The notes: a model not told the origin generated them from the letters alone. Positions 12,380 to 24,374 are shown, counted from the first letter of the stretch. The stretch is 64,000 bases of DNA from Thalassia testudinum (GCA_037157565.1 JAZHRO010000073.1:93040001-93104000); one strand, 5' to 3'. Translations and numbers: made by a program.

Positions 12380-13165
12380 TCATCGCCAGTCGATAAGTGG
12401 CTGATCCTTCGACCTTTTTTGCTCCCACCAGCAACCAGCCATCTCCTTAAAACCTCCCTCCTTCAGCCAAGACTTCCTGAACTTAAAATAGGTGCCCACC
12501 GGGGAATCCTCCCCACTGTCCCATAGAAGAGAGGTGTGATCAGAGAAGGGGCGAACTAGCCCCACAACTGAGGACAGCTAGTAGCATTCTAACAGCTCCA
12601 CATTTCCAAAGAACCTGTCCAGTTTAGAGACCAACCCATTACCCCCTCGCCACGTAAATTCAGCACCCGCCGAGGGATATTCGATCAGACCTACCTCTGA
12701 CACCACCAACTGAAACCCAAGCGAAGAGCCATCCACTCTTCCATTCCTTCGATCATTTGTTGATAGAACACTGTTAAAATCCCCCCCTACCAGCCATTGT
12801 AGCCCATTAATATTGCTCTCCATCATCCGCAACTCCTGCCAGAGTATGTCCCTCATATTACTCGCACAAGGACCATACACGCAAGAAAAAATCACCTCCC
12901 ATGCATCCCCAACGACCTGAAATCTGCACAAGAGTACAAAATTACCCCTTCATACCTCTTTCAAATCCAAAGCAGATGTCTTGCACCACACAGCCAACCC
13001 TCCCACTCTTCCAATCGCACTCACAGCCCTGAAATCAGCTTTCCCTCCTCGCAACAACGACTGCCACACAGAATCCCCTCCCTCTTCTAAGTGTGTTTCC
13101 TGTATCAGAGAGCAGTCCACCTCCCATTCACAAAGATAGCGGGCCAACGACGCCCTAATCAATTG
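12380..13165 (-). pseudogene. LINE endonuclease domain, degraded
   Basis: This is the AP-type endonuclease that nicks target DNA. Family signatures on the minus strand are LIQETH (near 13100) with the catalytic Glu, VYGP, GGDFN (near 12770), FTWRGG and SDHTSLLW (near 12535), which holds the catalytic Asp-His. The N-terminal part with the metal-binding Asn is missing because of 5' truncation. At least two stops split the frame (near 12947 and 12575). Confidence 0.85.
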
Positions 13166-13512
13166 TTAGGACTATCACAATTTTTTTTATTTTCCTCCTT
13201 TTCTTTTTGTATTTCCTCCTCTTTTTCCTCCTCAATAAAGATTTTTCAATTCATCTCAAAAAATTTTCCTCCCCCTTTTCTCCCTTTTACTATTTTTCGT
13301 GATAATCCCTCAAAAGAATTGAATTTCCCTTTTGTTTTGCACTTTAATACCCCCCCATGCCTAAGTTTTACAATGCCCTCATTGCAAACTAGGTGGGTTC
13401 CAATTCAGCTTAGTTCATAGTTTAGAATAGGTTCAAAGGGTGGGTGAACAGGTGGGAATAATTGTTGCGAATGACTTCAAGCTTTAATATGAGTATCAAA
13501 GGTGGAGTCAAC
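13166..13512 (-). other. 3' noncoding region of H, with internal polypurine module
   Basis: This continues H after the LINE. The minus strand holds the conserved pair of a CAATG/CATTG hairpin and the AGGCATGGGGGGGT tract (13348-13387), shared with D, A and E. The next part (13440-13512) matches A at about 59540-59640. Solo LTR N interrupts it after 13512. No coding sequence is seen. Confidence 0.75.
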
Positions 13513-15682
13513 TGATAAACACCAGTTTATCATATTCTTATTCCCTAAAACAAATCTAGCTCTTAGGTTTTTAACTCCACAAATGGGTTTTTTGGGTTGT
13601 ATTTAGGCATTTACCTAGGTTAGGGATGCATTGCATTTTAGTTGTATTTTTTATGTGTTTATCTAAGTGTTAGGATTAGGCAGAATGTCAGATCCCACAT
13701 ACTTTGGCACTCAAGAAGGCAAAAGATGAAGGAGAAGATCCTATCAGCTGGATCCCAACTAAATCCAACTCATCCTAGCTAGATCCCAACTCATTCTAGT
13801 TGGATCAACTTATCCCTAGCTCCATTTAGCTCATCTCAGCTGAATGGTAGCTCAAGCTAGTTCACCTTAGCTCCATTCAGCTCACTTCAGTTGGATGGCA
13901 GCTCAAACTAACTCAAGTCAGCTGAACTCAGCTCCATTTAAGCTCCATCCCAACTCCTCCAACTCAGAACAGCTCATTGGAAGCTCAACCTGACCAAGAC
14001 TAGCTACTACCATCAACTAACTAGACCTAATCAGCTGAAGAAGTCATCAACCAGCTTAGGCCAGCTTAAGTCCAACTCCCAAAGACCTAACTTAGCTCAA
14101 CTTTGTTAAGCTGAGCTAATTGACCTAAGCTAGCTACTCGAGCTAGCTAGGTACTCTCCGAGAAGACCAGCCCCAACTCACCTCAGCTCAGATTAGAAGA
14201 ATCCAGCTCAAATTATCTTGGCTTAGCTACTAGCAAAGAACTAGCTAGCTAAGCTAGCAACTTAGCTCTACTTCAGCTCCCTTCAGCAGACATCAGCTCT
14301 ATTGCAGCTCCTTCCATCTACCTCCAGCTCACCACCTTCAAAACCCTAGCTCCCTTTACCTCACTACCCTACTCCCTACTAGCTGAGCTAGCTTAGCTTA
14401 GCTAGTCACCTCCTTGGCCACCAAAACCTAACCCTAAAACCCACCTAACTAGCTCCACCAACTAACCTTACCTAAGTCCACCTAAGCTACCACCCCTCCA
14501 CCTCAATATTGGTGCCAACCCTACACATCCCTTCACCCCTCTCTACCACCAAAAGACCACCAAATTCCCTCCAAAACCACCTAGAAATGGCACGAACTTT
14601 TTCCCTCTAAAACCTTTGAAATCCAACCCTACATCTACCCCCTCAACCCAACTCCACCCTCCATTTTTTCCAAAACTAACACCTTCTACAAGGTATTTTT
14701 GGAGGGAAAACCAAGTTACCTCTTCATTTCCCTCCCATTTTTCCCTCCAAAAATATCCAAGCACCCCCTCATTTCCCTCCAAAAAATACCATAACCAACC
14801 CCCTTCCCATCCTATAAATACCCTACCCTACCACCACATAATTCCCATCTCTTCCATTAGTTAGGTTCCACCATAGCCACTACATCTTCACACCAAGGAA
14901 GAAGAAGAGGAGAAGAAGATCAAAGGGGCACACACCTGCCCCCTTGGTGCCTTCTTGCTCTCCATCCTCTCCCTTGTGCCATGCCAAGGAGGAGATCTTC
15001 ACACTTGAAGGGATGGCTAGGCAAGAGGAGTAAGGTGGTCAATGCCCAACTTGGAGGATTGCTTGGAGGAGAACTACATCAAGAAGAAGCAAAGGAAACC
15101 CTTTTCAAGTATGGGGCAACCACACTTGGAGCAAGGGTTCTCTAGAACTTCTACAGAGGATTCCCCTTCTTCTTTATGTTTATATTTTTCTTGCATTAGC
15201 TAGTGTTTCCTTATCTTTCATGTAACAAGCATTCAGCTACATTTCATCTACTTTGCTAGTAATACAAGTTCTCTTTCCCTTCCAAGTTTGTCTTTATGTT
15301 AGTATATTTTCCATGCTATTCTAGTGTAGTGCACACCACACTCTCTTCTTCTAATTACCCTAGGTGCACTTGCCTAGGGTGAGCTTAGAAGAGAGGGTTT
15401 CATTCTTGTCACTTAGGGTTAGTTGATAGGCGTAGCATAATCATCTCGTATTTCATTGCCCGATTGTTTTGAAAATTATAAGAATAACAAAAATCAAAAA
15501 TACAAAATGACAAGTGTGGATTTAAGAGGCAAGAGAGAGAACCTCCTCATGTGATTAACGAATTGGCCTCCTTAGATGACCCTAGATACTCCACTATATA
15601 GGAATTATAAATTTAAAAGTTGATCGATTTTATGCATCTCAACAACAAAAACCCGCTTTTAATAAATCGTGTATTTTCCGCA
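13513..15682 (+). mobile_element. Solo LTR N
   Basis: The 2170-bp LTR starts TGATAAACACC and ends TTTTCCGCA. It is flanked by TCAAC (13508-13512) and TCAAT (15683-15687), a target duplication with one change. Comparison with A (about 59555-59575) shows the flanks join across the insertion. It has a TATA box CTATAAATA (14812-14820) on the plus strand. The U3 is extraordinarily rich in AGCT (see the repeat entry). No internal region is present. Family is uncertain; the end resembles Athila/Tat LTRs. Confidence 0.85.
13746..14490. repeat. AGCT-dense tract in U3 of solo LTR N
   Basis: About 45 copies of the palindrome AGCT occur in about 745 bp, where roughly three would be expected by chance. 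Part is a degenerate tandem array with a unit near 57 bp (13811-13975, landmarks TAGCTCCATT and ATGG-AGCTCAA). Elsewhere the copies are irregular, including runs such as GAGCTAGCTAG. Confidence 0.85.
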
Positions 15683-16065
15683 TCAATGGCTGTTCTAAAG
15701 TTTGAACCCTAAAGTGCAATAGGATTGCAACTCAAGAAAGGATCAAAAGGGTCTCAGTTTCTTTTGGAATGATAGGTTGCCTCCCGTTAAGCGCTAAATC
15801 CAATGCCTTCAGACAAGCAGAAGGTGGTCAAGGAGAAGGGGTGATCAAATTGGTGGAATTTTGTAGAACAAGCACCTTGATGATTAGCTTGGTTGGTCCA
15901 ATCAGGTGCTTGTTCAGACCAACTAGCTGATGATGCAAACCAAACCCAATTAGTCTGGTGGGTGGAAAGATGTGAATCAATAGGTGTGGAGCACACCTGG
16001 TGCATTATGGCTCAAATAGATGTTGAAATGCAAATCGAGGGTTTTGTTGTATTGGATTAGCCAAA
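15683..16065 (-). other. Noncoding part of H downstream of its ORF
   Basis: The minus strand contains TAACGGGAGGCAACC (about 15779-15796), the same motif that follows the pol frame in D (40951) and A (59463). This places the H ORF remnant where pol ends in the autonomous elements. The rest (15800-16065) shows no recognisable gene. Confidence 0.65.
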
Positions 16066-16860
16066 TCAAACTAGGATCCTTAAAAGATAATGGATCGGTG
16101 AAGAAAATAGGAACCCTACTTGTGGATCAAAAGTGAATGGTAAATGGTTGTCGGCTTGATCAATGTCCCATTCACTGTCAAACTGTGGTGGTGAATCATT
16201 TCCAACTGGATCAGAAAGAGGTGAGTCAGGGTAGAAATGGATTCTGATGGCGTAATGGGGTGGAGACCAGTCTCTGAAAGGCTCTGGCTTGAGAGTAGGT
16301 GGTAGGGCTACTTTGAGTTCCAAATTATTGGCCTCAGAATCAAAGAATGGATCATGGATACTGAGGTTATAAATTGGCTCGTAATCATCTGGAAACAAAG
16401 ATTCTCCTGAATCAAAGTATGGTTCAAAGTCATAGGAGAATGCTCGAAAATCATTTTCTGAACCTGACTTAGAATCAAGATTTTCACCATAAGATGAATC
16501 ATGATGCATGGAGTTATCGACCTGACTTTGGTCTAACCTAGCTTAAAATTCCAAGCTCACGAGAATATCTTCATCAAGCATAGGCTCAAGTTCAGGGCAT
16601 CAAGGGTAGATCCAAATTAATCCCAACTCTTCCAACTCCTCTGATTATGTATTGTAAATCAATTTTACTTTCGATAAATGAATATGTTCTTCTGAGGAGT
16701 CAGGAGAGGGTTTATCATCAAATATAGACTCACAATCATATTTTAATCTGAGATTGTGTTCTTATCACATTGAGCCTCATAATCATCCCAACTAAGCCCA
16801 GATCTAGATTCTAGGTTGTGGGAATTGGGTCATTAGAATATGTATTTGGTTCCATTAGGA
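16066..16860 (-). pseudogene. Decayed acidic ORF of element H, function unknown
   Basis: A 147-codon minus-strand frame (16066-16509), rich in Asp, Ser, Pro and Phe, has no recognised catalytic motif. Upstream on that strand (16510-16860) similar composition continues but with stops. Position (just before the 3' noncoding modules) and composition recall the 609-codon ORF of element E. I could not show residue-level homology, so the link is an inference. Confidence 0.4.
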
Positions 16861-16902
16861 TGTCAAAACTACTCTCGAGGAATACCTTACTAGGATAAGC
16901 GA

Positions 16903-18660
16903 TGAGAGACTCATCATGGCTCCTAATTATCATTAATTAGCTATTTTTCCTAGCTAATTGACTAAGAATATGCTAAATACAGGGTTAATTATAATATAAG
17001 GGTTAAATAGTAAGGACCAACAAAAATAAGTTTAAAATACAAAATTAAAGATCAATTAATATAAATAATAATTTAATTAATAATTAGGACTCAACTTATA
17101 ATCATTTAGGTAGATATTAAGTATTTAATTTAACTTAGTTAATTTTAAGACATAAGTATGAAATTAACATAATTAATCATATCATTTAAATAAATATAGC
17201 TAAAAGGGAAAAAAATGTAATTTCAAAGCATAAATATGTAATTTACGTAATTTATGATAATATATAAAAAGTTGAAAAAGAAACAAAATAAAATAAGCCT
17301 TAAAGTTACTATTTACGTTTTAGTCCCTAACTTTCATTTCAATTGGGTCCCTTTTATTCAACTAGGTCCTTTTTACTACAAAATTGCCCCTGTGAACACA
17401 TCGTCTTCATCTCTTCTTCAACCATGGATAGTCCACGATATCTGGTGTGCACACCCTCAGATCATTGCCCATCCAACATCATTAAGCCATCTCCGTTACT
17501 GTCTAGTCTCCGCTCACCTCCCTCTCCACATCTGACGAACTGGATTTCATGAAAATCCTATTTGACCTAGGAATTTAAACTCACTGACGTCAGAGATGAC
17601 GCCGATAGTTTGGATGCGCCTAGCCTATTTCCCGTTCAGGTACAACCCCCTTCACTTCAAGCTCCACCTATAAATACCTCTTACGACCGCCGATCTCGGT
17701 TAGCAACTTCCTAGCCCTCTTCCCCAAACCGAGTTGCCCTAGGCTATTCGTCCACTTCCTCTGGCAACCTCTACCCCATTGATCCATCAATCTCCACCAA
17801 GTTCGACATCCTCCTCTTCTTCGCCGTATGCCGCCGTGTCTTCGGACGGGGCCAGCACCTCAGTGACACTCTCTACACCCCTCATTCCTCCAACGTCAGA
17901 GCTCTGACCTTCCCCTCAAATTTCTTCCTACATCACGAGCCATTGATAGAGTTCTTCTCGTCTTCTTCATCCAGGTAATCGTAGTTAGCCTTAGGATTTA
18001 GTGTAGAGTAGATTTAGTTAGTTAATTAGTTAGTTAGCTTAGTGTAAACTATAGTTTTTTCTTCATCATTCCCATCTCCAACAAGGTCAAATCTGATCTC
18101 GTTGGACTTCGATTCATGATTTCAACCACTTGATCTTCCTCCTCAACTACTCATGATCATTCTCCACTTTCTCCCCTCTTCAATTACTCACCTAGACATC
18201 TAATTCATCTCACACACAACTGAGGATCTCCGTTGTCTATGGCAGAGATCCCATATCTATTTCACACTCATCAGAAGCCCTTCATTACCTATTCACATCA
18301 TTAGGGCCATTTTACACTAGTTAATTTCATATATAACTGATTAAATCACAAATACCCAATTTCACTCAACCCTCTGAGCTCGTTGTCAATGGTCGCTCAG
18401 AAGTAGTTGTTCCATCTAATTTGACACACATATACCATTGCATCACCTTCCTAAGTTTTTTCCCTCGCCCAATTAAGTGAGAGGGCAACTCTTGAGTTTG
18501 AGCAAACTCAACATGTACTTTTACTGAGATTCTTGAATAAGTCATGCTCATCATCACTAATTGACTTAGTTGTGATGTTCTTAAGGTTCTTTGCAACCTA
18601 AGAAAACTTTTGAGACCATTCTTGGTCAGTTTCATGGAGATTTGATCATCACTCAATTAA
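16903..18660 (+). other. LTR-like sequence I with plus-strand promoter
   Basis: The start TGAGAGACTCATCATGGCTCC resembles the D LTR start, and the H internal sequence stops here. A CTATAAATAC TATA box lies at 17668-17677, about 765 bp from the start (about 890 bp in D). It is followed by a pyrimidine-rich leader like that of the D LTRs. A TGACGTCA palindrome is at 17585-17592. No LTR end or target duplication was identified. A 96-codon minus-strand frame (18366-18656) has no recognised homology. Confidence 0.4.
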
Positions 18661-20179
18661 GTGTTCTTAGCCATTGATCATCGTGATCAAACGACCGAGA
18701 TCAAGCATGCACACATGCGAGAAAAAATCGAAGGCGGTGCGGTGTATCTTTAAGTCTCATGATCAGACGGCTAAAATTTGAATTGCATGCATGAGCGTGA
18801 GATGAAAATGCAAAAGCGGTGAGCGACGCGCAGCCACGACTGTGCGATTGGAATCCGAGGGCCCAGAGCATGCCACGTGTCGCAATCAAAGGCAATTCGC
18901 ACGTTTAAGGTCCAATAGAGGTTATTTTAAGGCGTGATCCAATCCATTGATCTCTCAATCGACGAATCTGATTGCTCCAAGGTTGTTGCACGAGTTAGGC
19001 ATCCAAATACTAGATTTGCCCCTCATTTTGGCTATAAAAAGGATCCCAGAGCACCCATATGGAGGCATATTCTCCTCCAACTTTCCCTCTAGACATCTCC
19101 AAACCCCTCCAAGCATTCTCTTACTCTGAGGCATCCACCAAGACCACCTTGGTGCACCACTGCTGCTCTCCTCAACCTCTCCAAAGGCCACCAAGGACCA
19201 CCCTTGGTGCCCTTGTTCTAGCAGAATTAGATAGCTATTTTATTTCTAGTATTTCTATTGTTTCTTCTAGTTCAAGTTCTAAGTATCTGAACAACCTAAT
19301 TGTCATCTGAATAAATTTGCTCCATATATATATGATTATTCTAGTTCTAGTTCTAAATCAGTATTACAATCTAGTTGTTTTCTACCTCCCTAAGTTCGAC
19401 CAGGACTCACCATCTCGTTATATTTATTTGTTTCGACGTATTTTTGTGCTATACTATGACTTAATCACCTTTAATCGCGATCTTACGCTCGAACACTCCC
19501 CAACTTCAAGGGGAGTTTTGCCCAACCCCTCTGGGTATAGAAACCACTCCTTTAAGGCCCCACTCAACCTAACCCAAAACCCCTAAATCCTTAAAACCTT
19601 TGTCACCCACCGCACCTGCTGCTACTATTTCCCTCACCGCCAGACGATATCCCAGCCACTTCGACGACAGATGACCTAGCTACCCACCTCCATGCGTGTC
19701 CTTTTCCTCCTCGTATCAAGGGGAGCTCCACCATGGGTATAACCTCCTTACTCCTCATTCCATGGTTTTGTGAGGCTTTGATCTCAGTTTTGCAATGCCC
19801 CCACTTGTCTTGTTCATAGTACTACACCTCATGTGGTTTAAATCTTGAACCTTGTTTCTTTTGCCCTAGGATCAAGACCTACGGTGTGGGATTTTTTCCG
19901 AGGCATGGAACTCTTAATATATGTTAGTATCTTGGTTGTAATGGCAAGAGTATTACCTCAAATGACTCAACCTGTAATCTAAGTGGCTTAGGTCCAAAAG
20001 TATATTGCCACATGACTATGGCAGGTTGTATTGCCCCAAGGTATACTGCCACACAAAATGTTATTTTTGTTGTATGTATGCATTTGATGGGAATGTATAT
20101 GTGTTGTAATTTTATGTATGTGTTTGCAGGTATCCTATTTCCCCACTTTCAAAAACCCAACCCACCCACCCTACCCATA
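18661..20179 (+). other. Second promoter-bearing LTR-like block and leader
   Basis: A second TATA box (CTATAAAAAG, 19032-19041) is followed by a transcribed-leader-like stretch, CT-rich then AT-rich. Near 19480 lies sequence typical of an LTR 3' end. From about 19740 to 20179 is an untranslated leader ending in TGTTTGCAG, a plausible 3' splice site, just before the ORF at 20180. Boundaries are not resolved and there is no matching second LTR. Confidence 0.35.
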
Positions 20180-21283
20180 ATGCCTCCCCGTAGGAAGCAA
20201 GCCAAAGGCTCTTCCGCTTCCTCTTCCACTTACTTGGCTGACCAATTGCATGGTGACATCATTAGATAGCGGTTTCGTTGCTTCGCAAACGCCAAAGTAA
20301 AGAGTCACTGTTTCATTGTGTGGAACGATTTTGCACCCCTAAATGTTCTGGAACACTTTGAAACTCTTCATCTATTCCACTATTTTGACCTTTAGTTCCA
20401 CTTTGGTGTTGGAACTATTGGCGTGTTCCCGGACCTAGTCCACCTTTTCTATGCTAACATCGTTGAAGACTACAACAACAATGAGCTTGAATTACACACC
20501 CATCTATTTGGTTGTGAAATTCATATTACCTCTGATTCCATTTCCGCACTTCTTGACATCCCAAATGAGGGGAACGATTTTAATGACATTCTGAGGCAGT
20601 ATGACTTAGAAGTCATTAACCAAGAATTGATTCTACCAGATAAGTATGAAGAAAATCTTGGTACTCTACCTTGCAAGAATCTTAAACCCCTTCCCCTATT
20701 ACTTTCTCACATTTTTGGTTGGGACCTTCTCAATAAATCGGGTGGTTTTGATTACATCTCGCGCCAACATAAGGTGCTTCTTTTTGCCTCCATGTGTCAC
20801 ATCCCCTTCAACTTTTCCTACCTCATCATTCGTGTCATGAATGAGGACCATGGGACTTCTTTACCTTTTGGGTCCAACTTATCCAAGCTCTTTGCAAGCC
20901 ATAGGATTCCCATAGATGATTAGGCGGTTGATAAAAAGGTCGAGCCCTACAACTGGGCCACAACCGCTAAGATGCACATTCTTAGGGAGCATCTCGAGCC
21001 AAAAGAACAACCAGCTGATGAGGAACCACTCCCACCTTTTCCGGATTTCCATGCTGAGCATCCTCTTCAGATAGAAGCTCCTAGATTGAGCTTTGACGAG
21101 GGATGGGATCCTGCCACGGATTCCATCTCCATGGGCATCTCTCTTTTGATGCGGCGAACCGAAGAGATGTATACTTTCATGGGTGACATGTGCTGAGACA
21201 TTAATGAACTTCGCACCGATGCTTACAATCTGCAGATGAGACAAGGACCCACTCGCCACCGCCACCACGATCAAGAGGACTAG
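20180..21283 (+). pseudogene. Plant-transposon-type ORF (non-autonomous retroelement), four in-frame stops
   Basis: One reading frame runs from ATG at 20180 (MPPRRKQAKGSS) to the TAG at 21281-21283, about 367 codons. It is broken only by point stops at 20267 (TAG), 20393 (TAG), 20921 (TAG) and 21194 (TGA), with no frameshift. The middle part (20423-20700) has VHLFYANIVEDY, a GCEIHIT--SISALLDIP block and a KNLKPLPLLLSHIFGWDLL block. This pattern matches what I recall as the 'putative plant transposon protein' domain found in non-autonomous plant LTR elements. No protease, RT or integrase follows. Its molecular function is not known. Confidence 0.65.
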
Positions 21284-21745
21284 TCTACTCTTAGTTGAAG
21301 TTGTATTTTCTTTTGTTTCTTTCTTTCCTTCCATGTTGGCATGTATTAAGGGACATTGACCCATATATTTTCCTTGGGAACAATAGCTAATTCTTGCTTA
21401 GGGCACATACATTTTCCTTAGTTAGTCTACTTTCATGCTTTATTTCAACTTTGTCAAAACACCTTGAGTATATATTTACCATGCAATTTTCAATATTCAT
21501 ATTGTCCTCATGATCTCTATTCTAGTTTAATATATGTCTAGCAAAAACATGTTTACTTAATGTATGACAGTTCTAGTTTAGTTCAACCCCTTTAGGAACC
21601 CTTCTTGATGACATTCAAAAAGAGGGAGAAACTTAGGATAATGAAAATTAGCTAAAAAAATTCTTGATCAAGTTTAGTATAAATCACTAAGTATAACATT
21701 CAGGGGGAGAAAATAAGATCCTAAAGACATATTTTGAAAATCATC
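21284..21745 (+). other. 3' untranslated region of the 20180 ORF element
   Basis: AT-rich noncoding DNA with two AAAAAG(A/G)GGGAGA-type tracts (about 21619-21632 and 21746-21758). The second is the real polypurine tract before the J LTR. No gene is seen. Confidence 0.6.
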
Positions 21746-21758
21746 AAAAAGGGGGAGA
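21746..21758 (+). promoter_or_regulatory. Polypurine tract of element J (SIRE type)
   Basis: CAAAAAGGGGGAGA directly precedes the LTR start TGTTAG. This form is usual for SIRE-like copia elements and differs from the Athila tract GGCATGGGGGTA elsewhere in the window. Confidence 0.75.
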
Positions 21759-21759
21759 T

Positions 21760-23354
21760 TGTTAGTTCAGCCCCTCATAAAGAATATTTTGATGATTTTA
21801 CAAAATAAAGTAAAAGAATTAAGACATGAAAATAACATATTTTTCTCTATCATAACAAAATTACAGGTTTCGTAGATTTTTCAAGACAGATGATTAGGAG
21901 CGTGAAGACGCATTGGGTCATAGGTCTTAGGCTTTTTATTGTACACTTTGAAAAAGTTGTAATCTTCTTTTTAATTAAGTCTAAAAATGTTGTAAAGAAC
22001 CCCCAAAGATAACATACACATAGCTAACTTAGGCTCTCTACACTTAGGAAAAATTAGAAACAAAAACCTAACACAAAACACATATTAGACATCCAGCACA
22101 TCTGTCAGACATCTAATATTCAACTTTAAGACATCTGATCATGATTATAGATGTCTAATTACCTATACATTTTGAACATTTAGGGTCCAATTGATGCAAC
22201 CTACAATCAGACATCCATAGGATTATCCAGACATCCAATAGACACCTCAGACGTCCTTTAAGCCAACCATTAGACTCCACTTAATATTTCCTTCATCATT
22301 CTTTAATCCTGATGGTTAGATACACTTTTAGATGACTGGACATGTCTCCAAACGTTCAATAAAGGACCGTTAGCTGCTTCCTCTACGGAGATTTGGTAGA
22401 AAGAAAATCTCGCTTTTTTGATTTCCAAAGCAAGATATTAATCTCTTTCCAGACATCTAGGACACTAAATAGACATCTACACTGACATCTGCTCCTTAAA
22501 ATCTAGAACCTGTTTGGATCTGATCAAAACAAGAACAAACCCACCTAAAATTAGATGTCCAATTTTATTATCAAACATCTAGCTAGAACCTTGTTTCTAT
22601 TCAATGAAAACCATAAGTCTGACCCAGTAAATCAGACGTCTACAATTGTAGTCAGACGTCTGACCCAAAAATCAGACGTCTGATCCTACTGCCAAAATCA
22701 TAATTACCCTGATTTGAGTTGGATTTCGTCCCAATCTTCTAGGACTTGCTTCCAATAGCTAGGAGCCCTCTCCCAAGCCTTCTTGAAGGTTCTAAGCTTT
22801 CCTATAAATACACTATAACCCCTCTTAGGCAAAACACACCTCTTGAGATATAATTCACATAGATTATCACTTGCTCACGTGCTCCATTGCTTTCATTGCC
22901 CTTGTGCTGTGCAACTACTCTGTTTGGGGCAAACCAACACTCCCATTGTGCTTCATAATGTCGTCGTCAGGGCGTTTCCTTCACCCTTAGTAGATAATCT
23001 AATTATACATAACTTTGGGGTGCTCTGTAGGGTGCATTTTACTTTTCATTTTACTTGTTGTAGTTGGGTATTCAGCCTATCAGATTCTCGTCTCTTAATT
23101 GTGAAGGGAGAAACCTCCATTTAGGAATCAGAGGTGGGATTTGTAATTGAGGTACACTACCCTCGTTGAAGTAGTGTGGTTAGTGGATTGATCACATTAT
23201 GATCGCAAATCCTAAGTTAAGGGATTGGCTTAGGTGATGGTTTTCACCTAATTTTGATTTCCACCTAAAAATCATTTGCCTCCATTTTTGTGATTGTATT
23301 TTATCTTGCAATTATTTCTTAAATTCACTATTCACCCCCTATAGTGTAATTTCA
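21760..23354 (+). mobile_element. 3' LTR of element J
   Basis: The LTR starts TGTTAGTTCAG right after the tract and probably ends at TTTCA (23354), by analogy with the CACCCCCT...ATTTCA ends of SIRE LTRs. A CTATAAATA TATA box is at 22802-22810. U3 is packed with GACGTC-type motifs (see repeat). No matching 5' LTR lies upstream, so the element is truncated or rearranged. It sits in the leader of element A. Confidence 0.65.
22085..22685. repeat. Array of AGACGTCT motifs and CpG-decayed forms
   Basis: Exact GACGTC cores occur at 22250, 22635, 22655 and 22675. About a dozen AGACATCT/AGACATCC or AGATGTCT/AGATGTCC copies lie between 22085 and 22570. The decayed forms are what deamination of a methylated CpG on either strand of AGACGTCT gives. 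Confidence 0.75.
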
Positions 23355-23930
23355 AAGAGGACTTTTGAAAACTCATGACATATATTTTTTTGCAGAATTG
23401 CATGTGGGTTTTTATCGCTATCGTCTGTTGCATGCTATCATGCACACAGCGTGATCACTAGAGTTACATGAATCTTTTGCTTATATCTCTCTTCTTTACA
23501 GCTCTTAGGGCTTTGGTCAAAGATCAACAAGTCTGTCTCACTACTAGAGCCCTGGGGAGCCAGTAGTGAATGGTCCCGATCCTAGACCTTAGACCTTCAA
23601 GCTTGCAGGATACACACATTCGTAGACACGCGTAGGATGCGAATTTGTATTGATATACTACTTGTTTGCATCTTTGCATATTTTATGCATATTCTAGGTC
23701 TGCTTTTCCTTTGAAAAGAAGAAAACCCGCTTTTCGTGCTGTATTCAGGTTTTGCTTGTCGTTGTTTCACAGTGGTGTGAGTGTGCCTTTGCACATTTTT
23801 TCTATTTCTGAATGGGTGGCGATTGCTGAAACCACTTCTCATCTCTCCTTTGATAGGTTTACCCGGGTCAGTTGCACTTAAGCAACCAATTTTCTAGTCT
23901 CCTTTCTCTACATTTTCTATGTTTAGTTCT
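23355..23930 (+). other. Leader of element A
   Basis: Noncoding sequence between the J LTR and the A gag start. A short imperfect hairpin, CACTACT...AGTAGTG, lies at about 23536-23566. No PBS of tRNA-Asp type is seen, so the 5' end of A has been lost or displaced by J. Confidence 0.5.
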
Positions 23931-24374
23931 ATGGATCAACCGTAGAATCATAATCCCAAGATCCTTGCGTCTTTTGGCCAGAAGGAGATGCTGCCTTTTG
24001 ATACCCATAAGGTGCTCCTGAGCCAGAATTTGCAAATGCTCGAGCAGAGCCATCAAATCAATCTGTTGACAACTGCTTTTCAAAATCTTTAGGCTCATTG
24101 ACTTAAGACGGGTCCTAATCCTCCTCCTCCTCGTCCTTTTCCTAGATCTCTACTTTATGACTACTATAATTCATCTAATGCCTAAGTAGAGCCTAATGTT
24201 AGGATTCCCATTGGGGCAAATGACCCAAAATTAAAGCCAAACATCATTAGTCTAATCTAGCATTCCATGGATATGCATCTGATGATCCATTTCAACATAT
24301 CAAAGATCTTAAGAATCTATCCCAAACTCTTGCACCTCGAAATCAAAGTTGGGAAATCCTATTAACGAAAATAT
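23931..24374 (+). pseudogene. Athila A gag, N-terminal part (split by element D)
   Basis: The frame opens with ATGGATCAACCG at 23931 and is broken by stops (first TAG at 23943). The right part reads DDPFQHIKDL and WEILLTKIF, the Athila gag core. The protein continues exactly at 46512 with SLKDKAAYWY after D and one target duplication are removed. It would encode the capsid protein. Confidence 0.8.

Larger units (their letters stand above)
9591..13165 (-). mobile_element. L1-type LINE, 5'-truncated
   Basis: The minus-strand element ends in a 10-base A tail (T run 9591-9600). It carries endonuclease, reverse transcriptase and a C-terminal cysteine finger in the usual L1 order. Its 5' end lies inside the endonuclease domain at about 13165, so ORF1 and the endonuclease start are absent, as expected of incomplete target-primed reverse transcription. 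It sits in the 3' noncoding region of H: the flanks 9540-9590 and 13166-13200 read on into each other by comparison with D (about 41330-41390). A clean target duplication could not be defined; both flanks hold a diverged TTAGG...CA(T/C)AA. Confidence 0.88.

Noticed and set aside
18366..18656. 96-codon minus-strand frame
   Set aside because: No recognised family and no repeated copy in the window; left as unassigned.
23536..23566. CACTACT/AGTAGTG inverted repeat as a tiny CACTA or MITE
   Set aside because: Arms of only 7 bases, no further terminal similarity and no target duplication.
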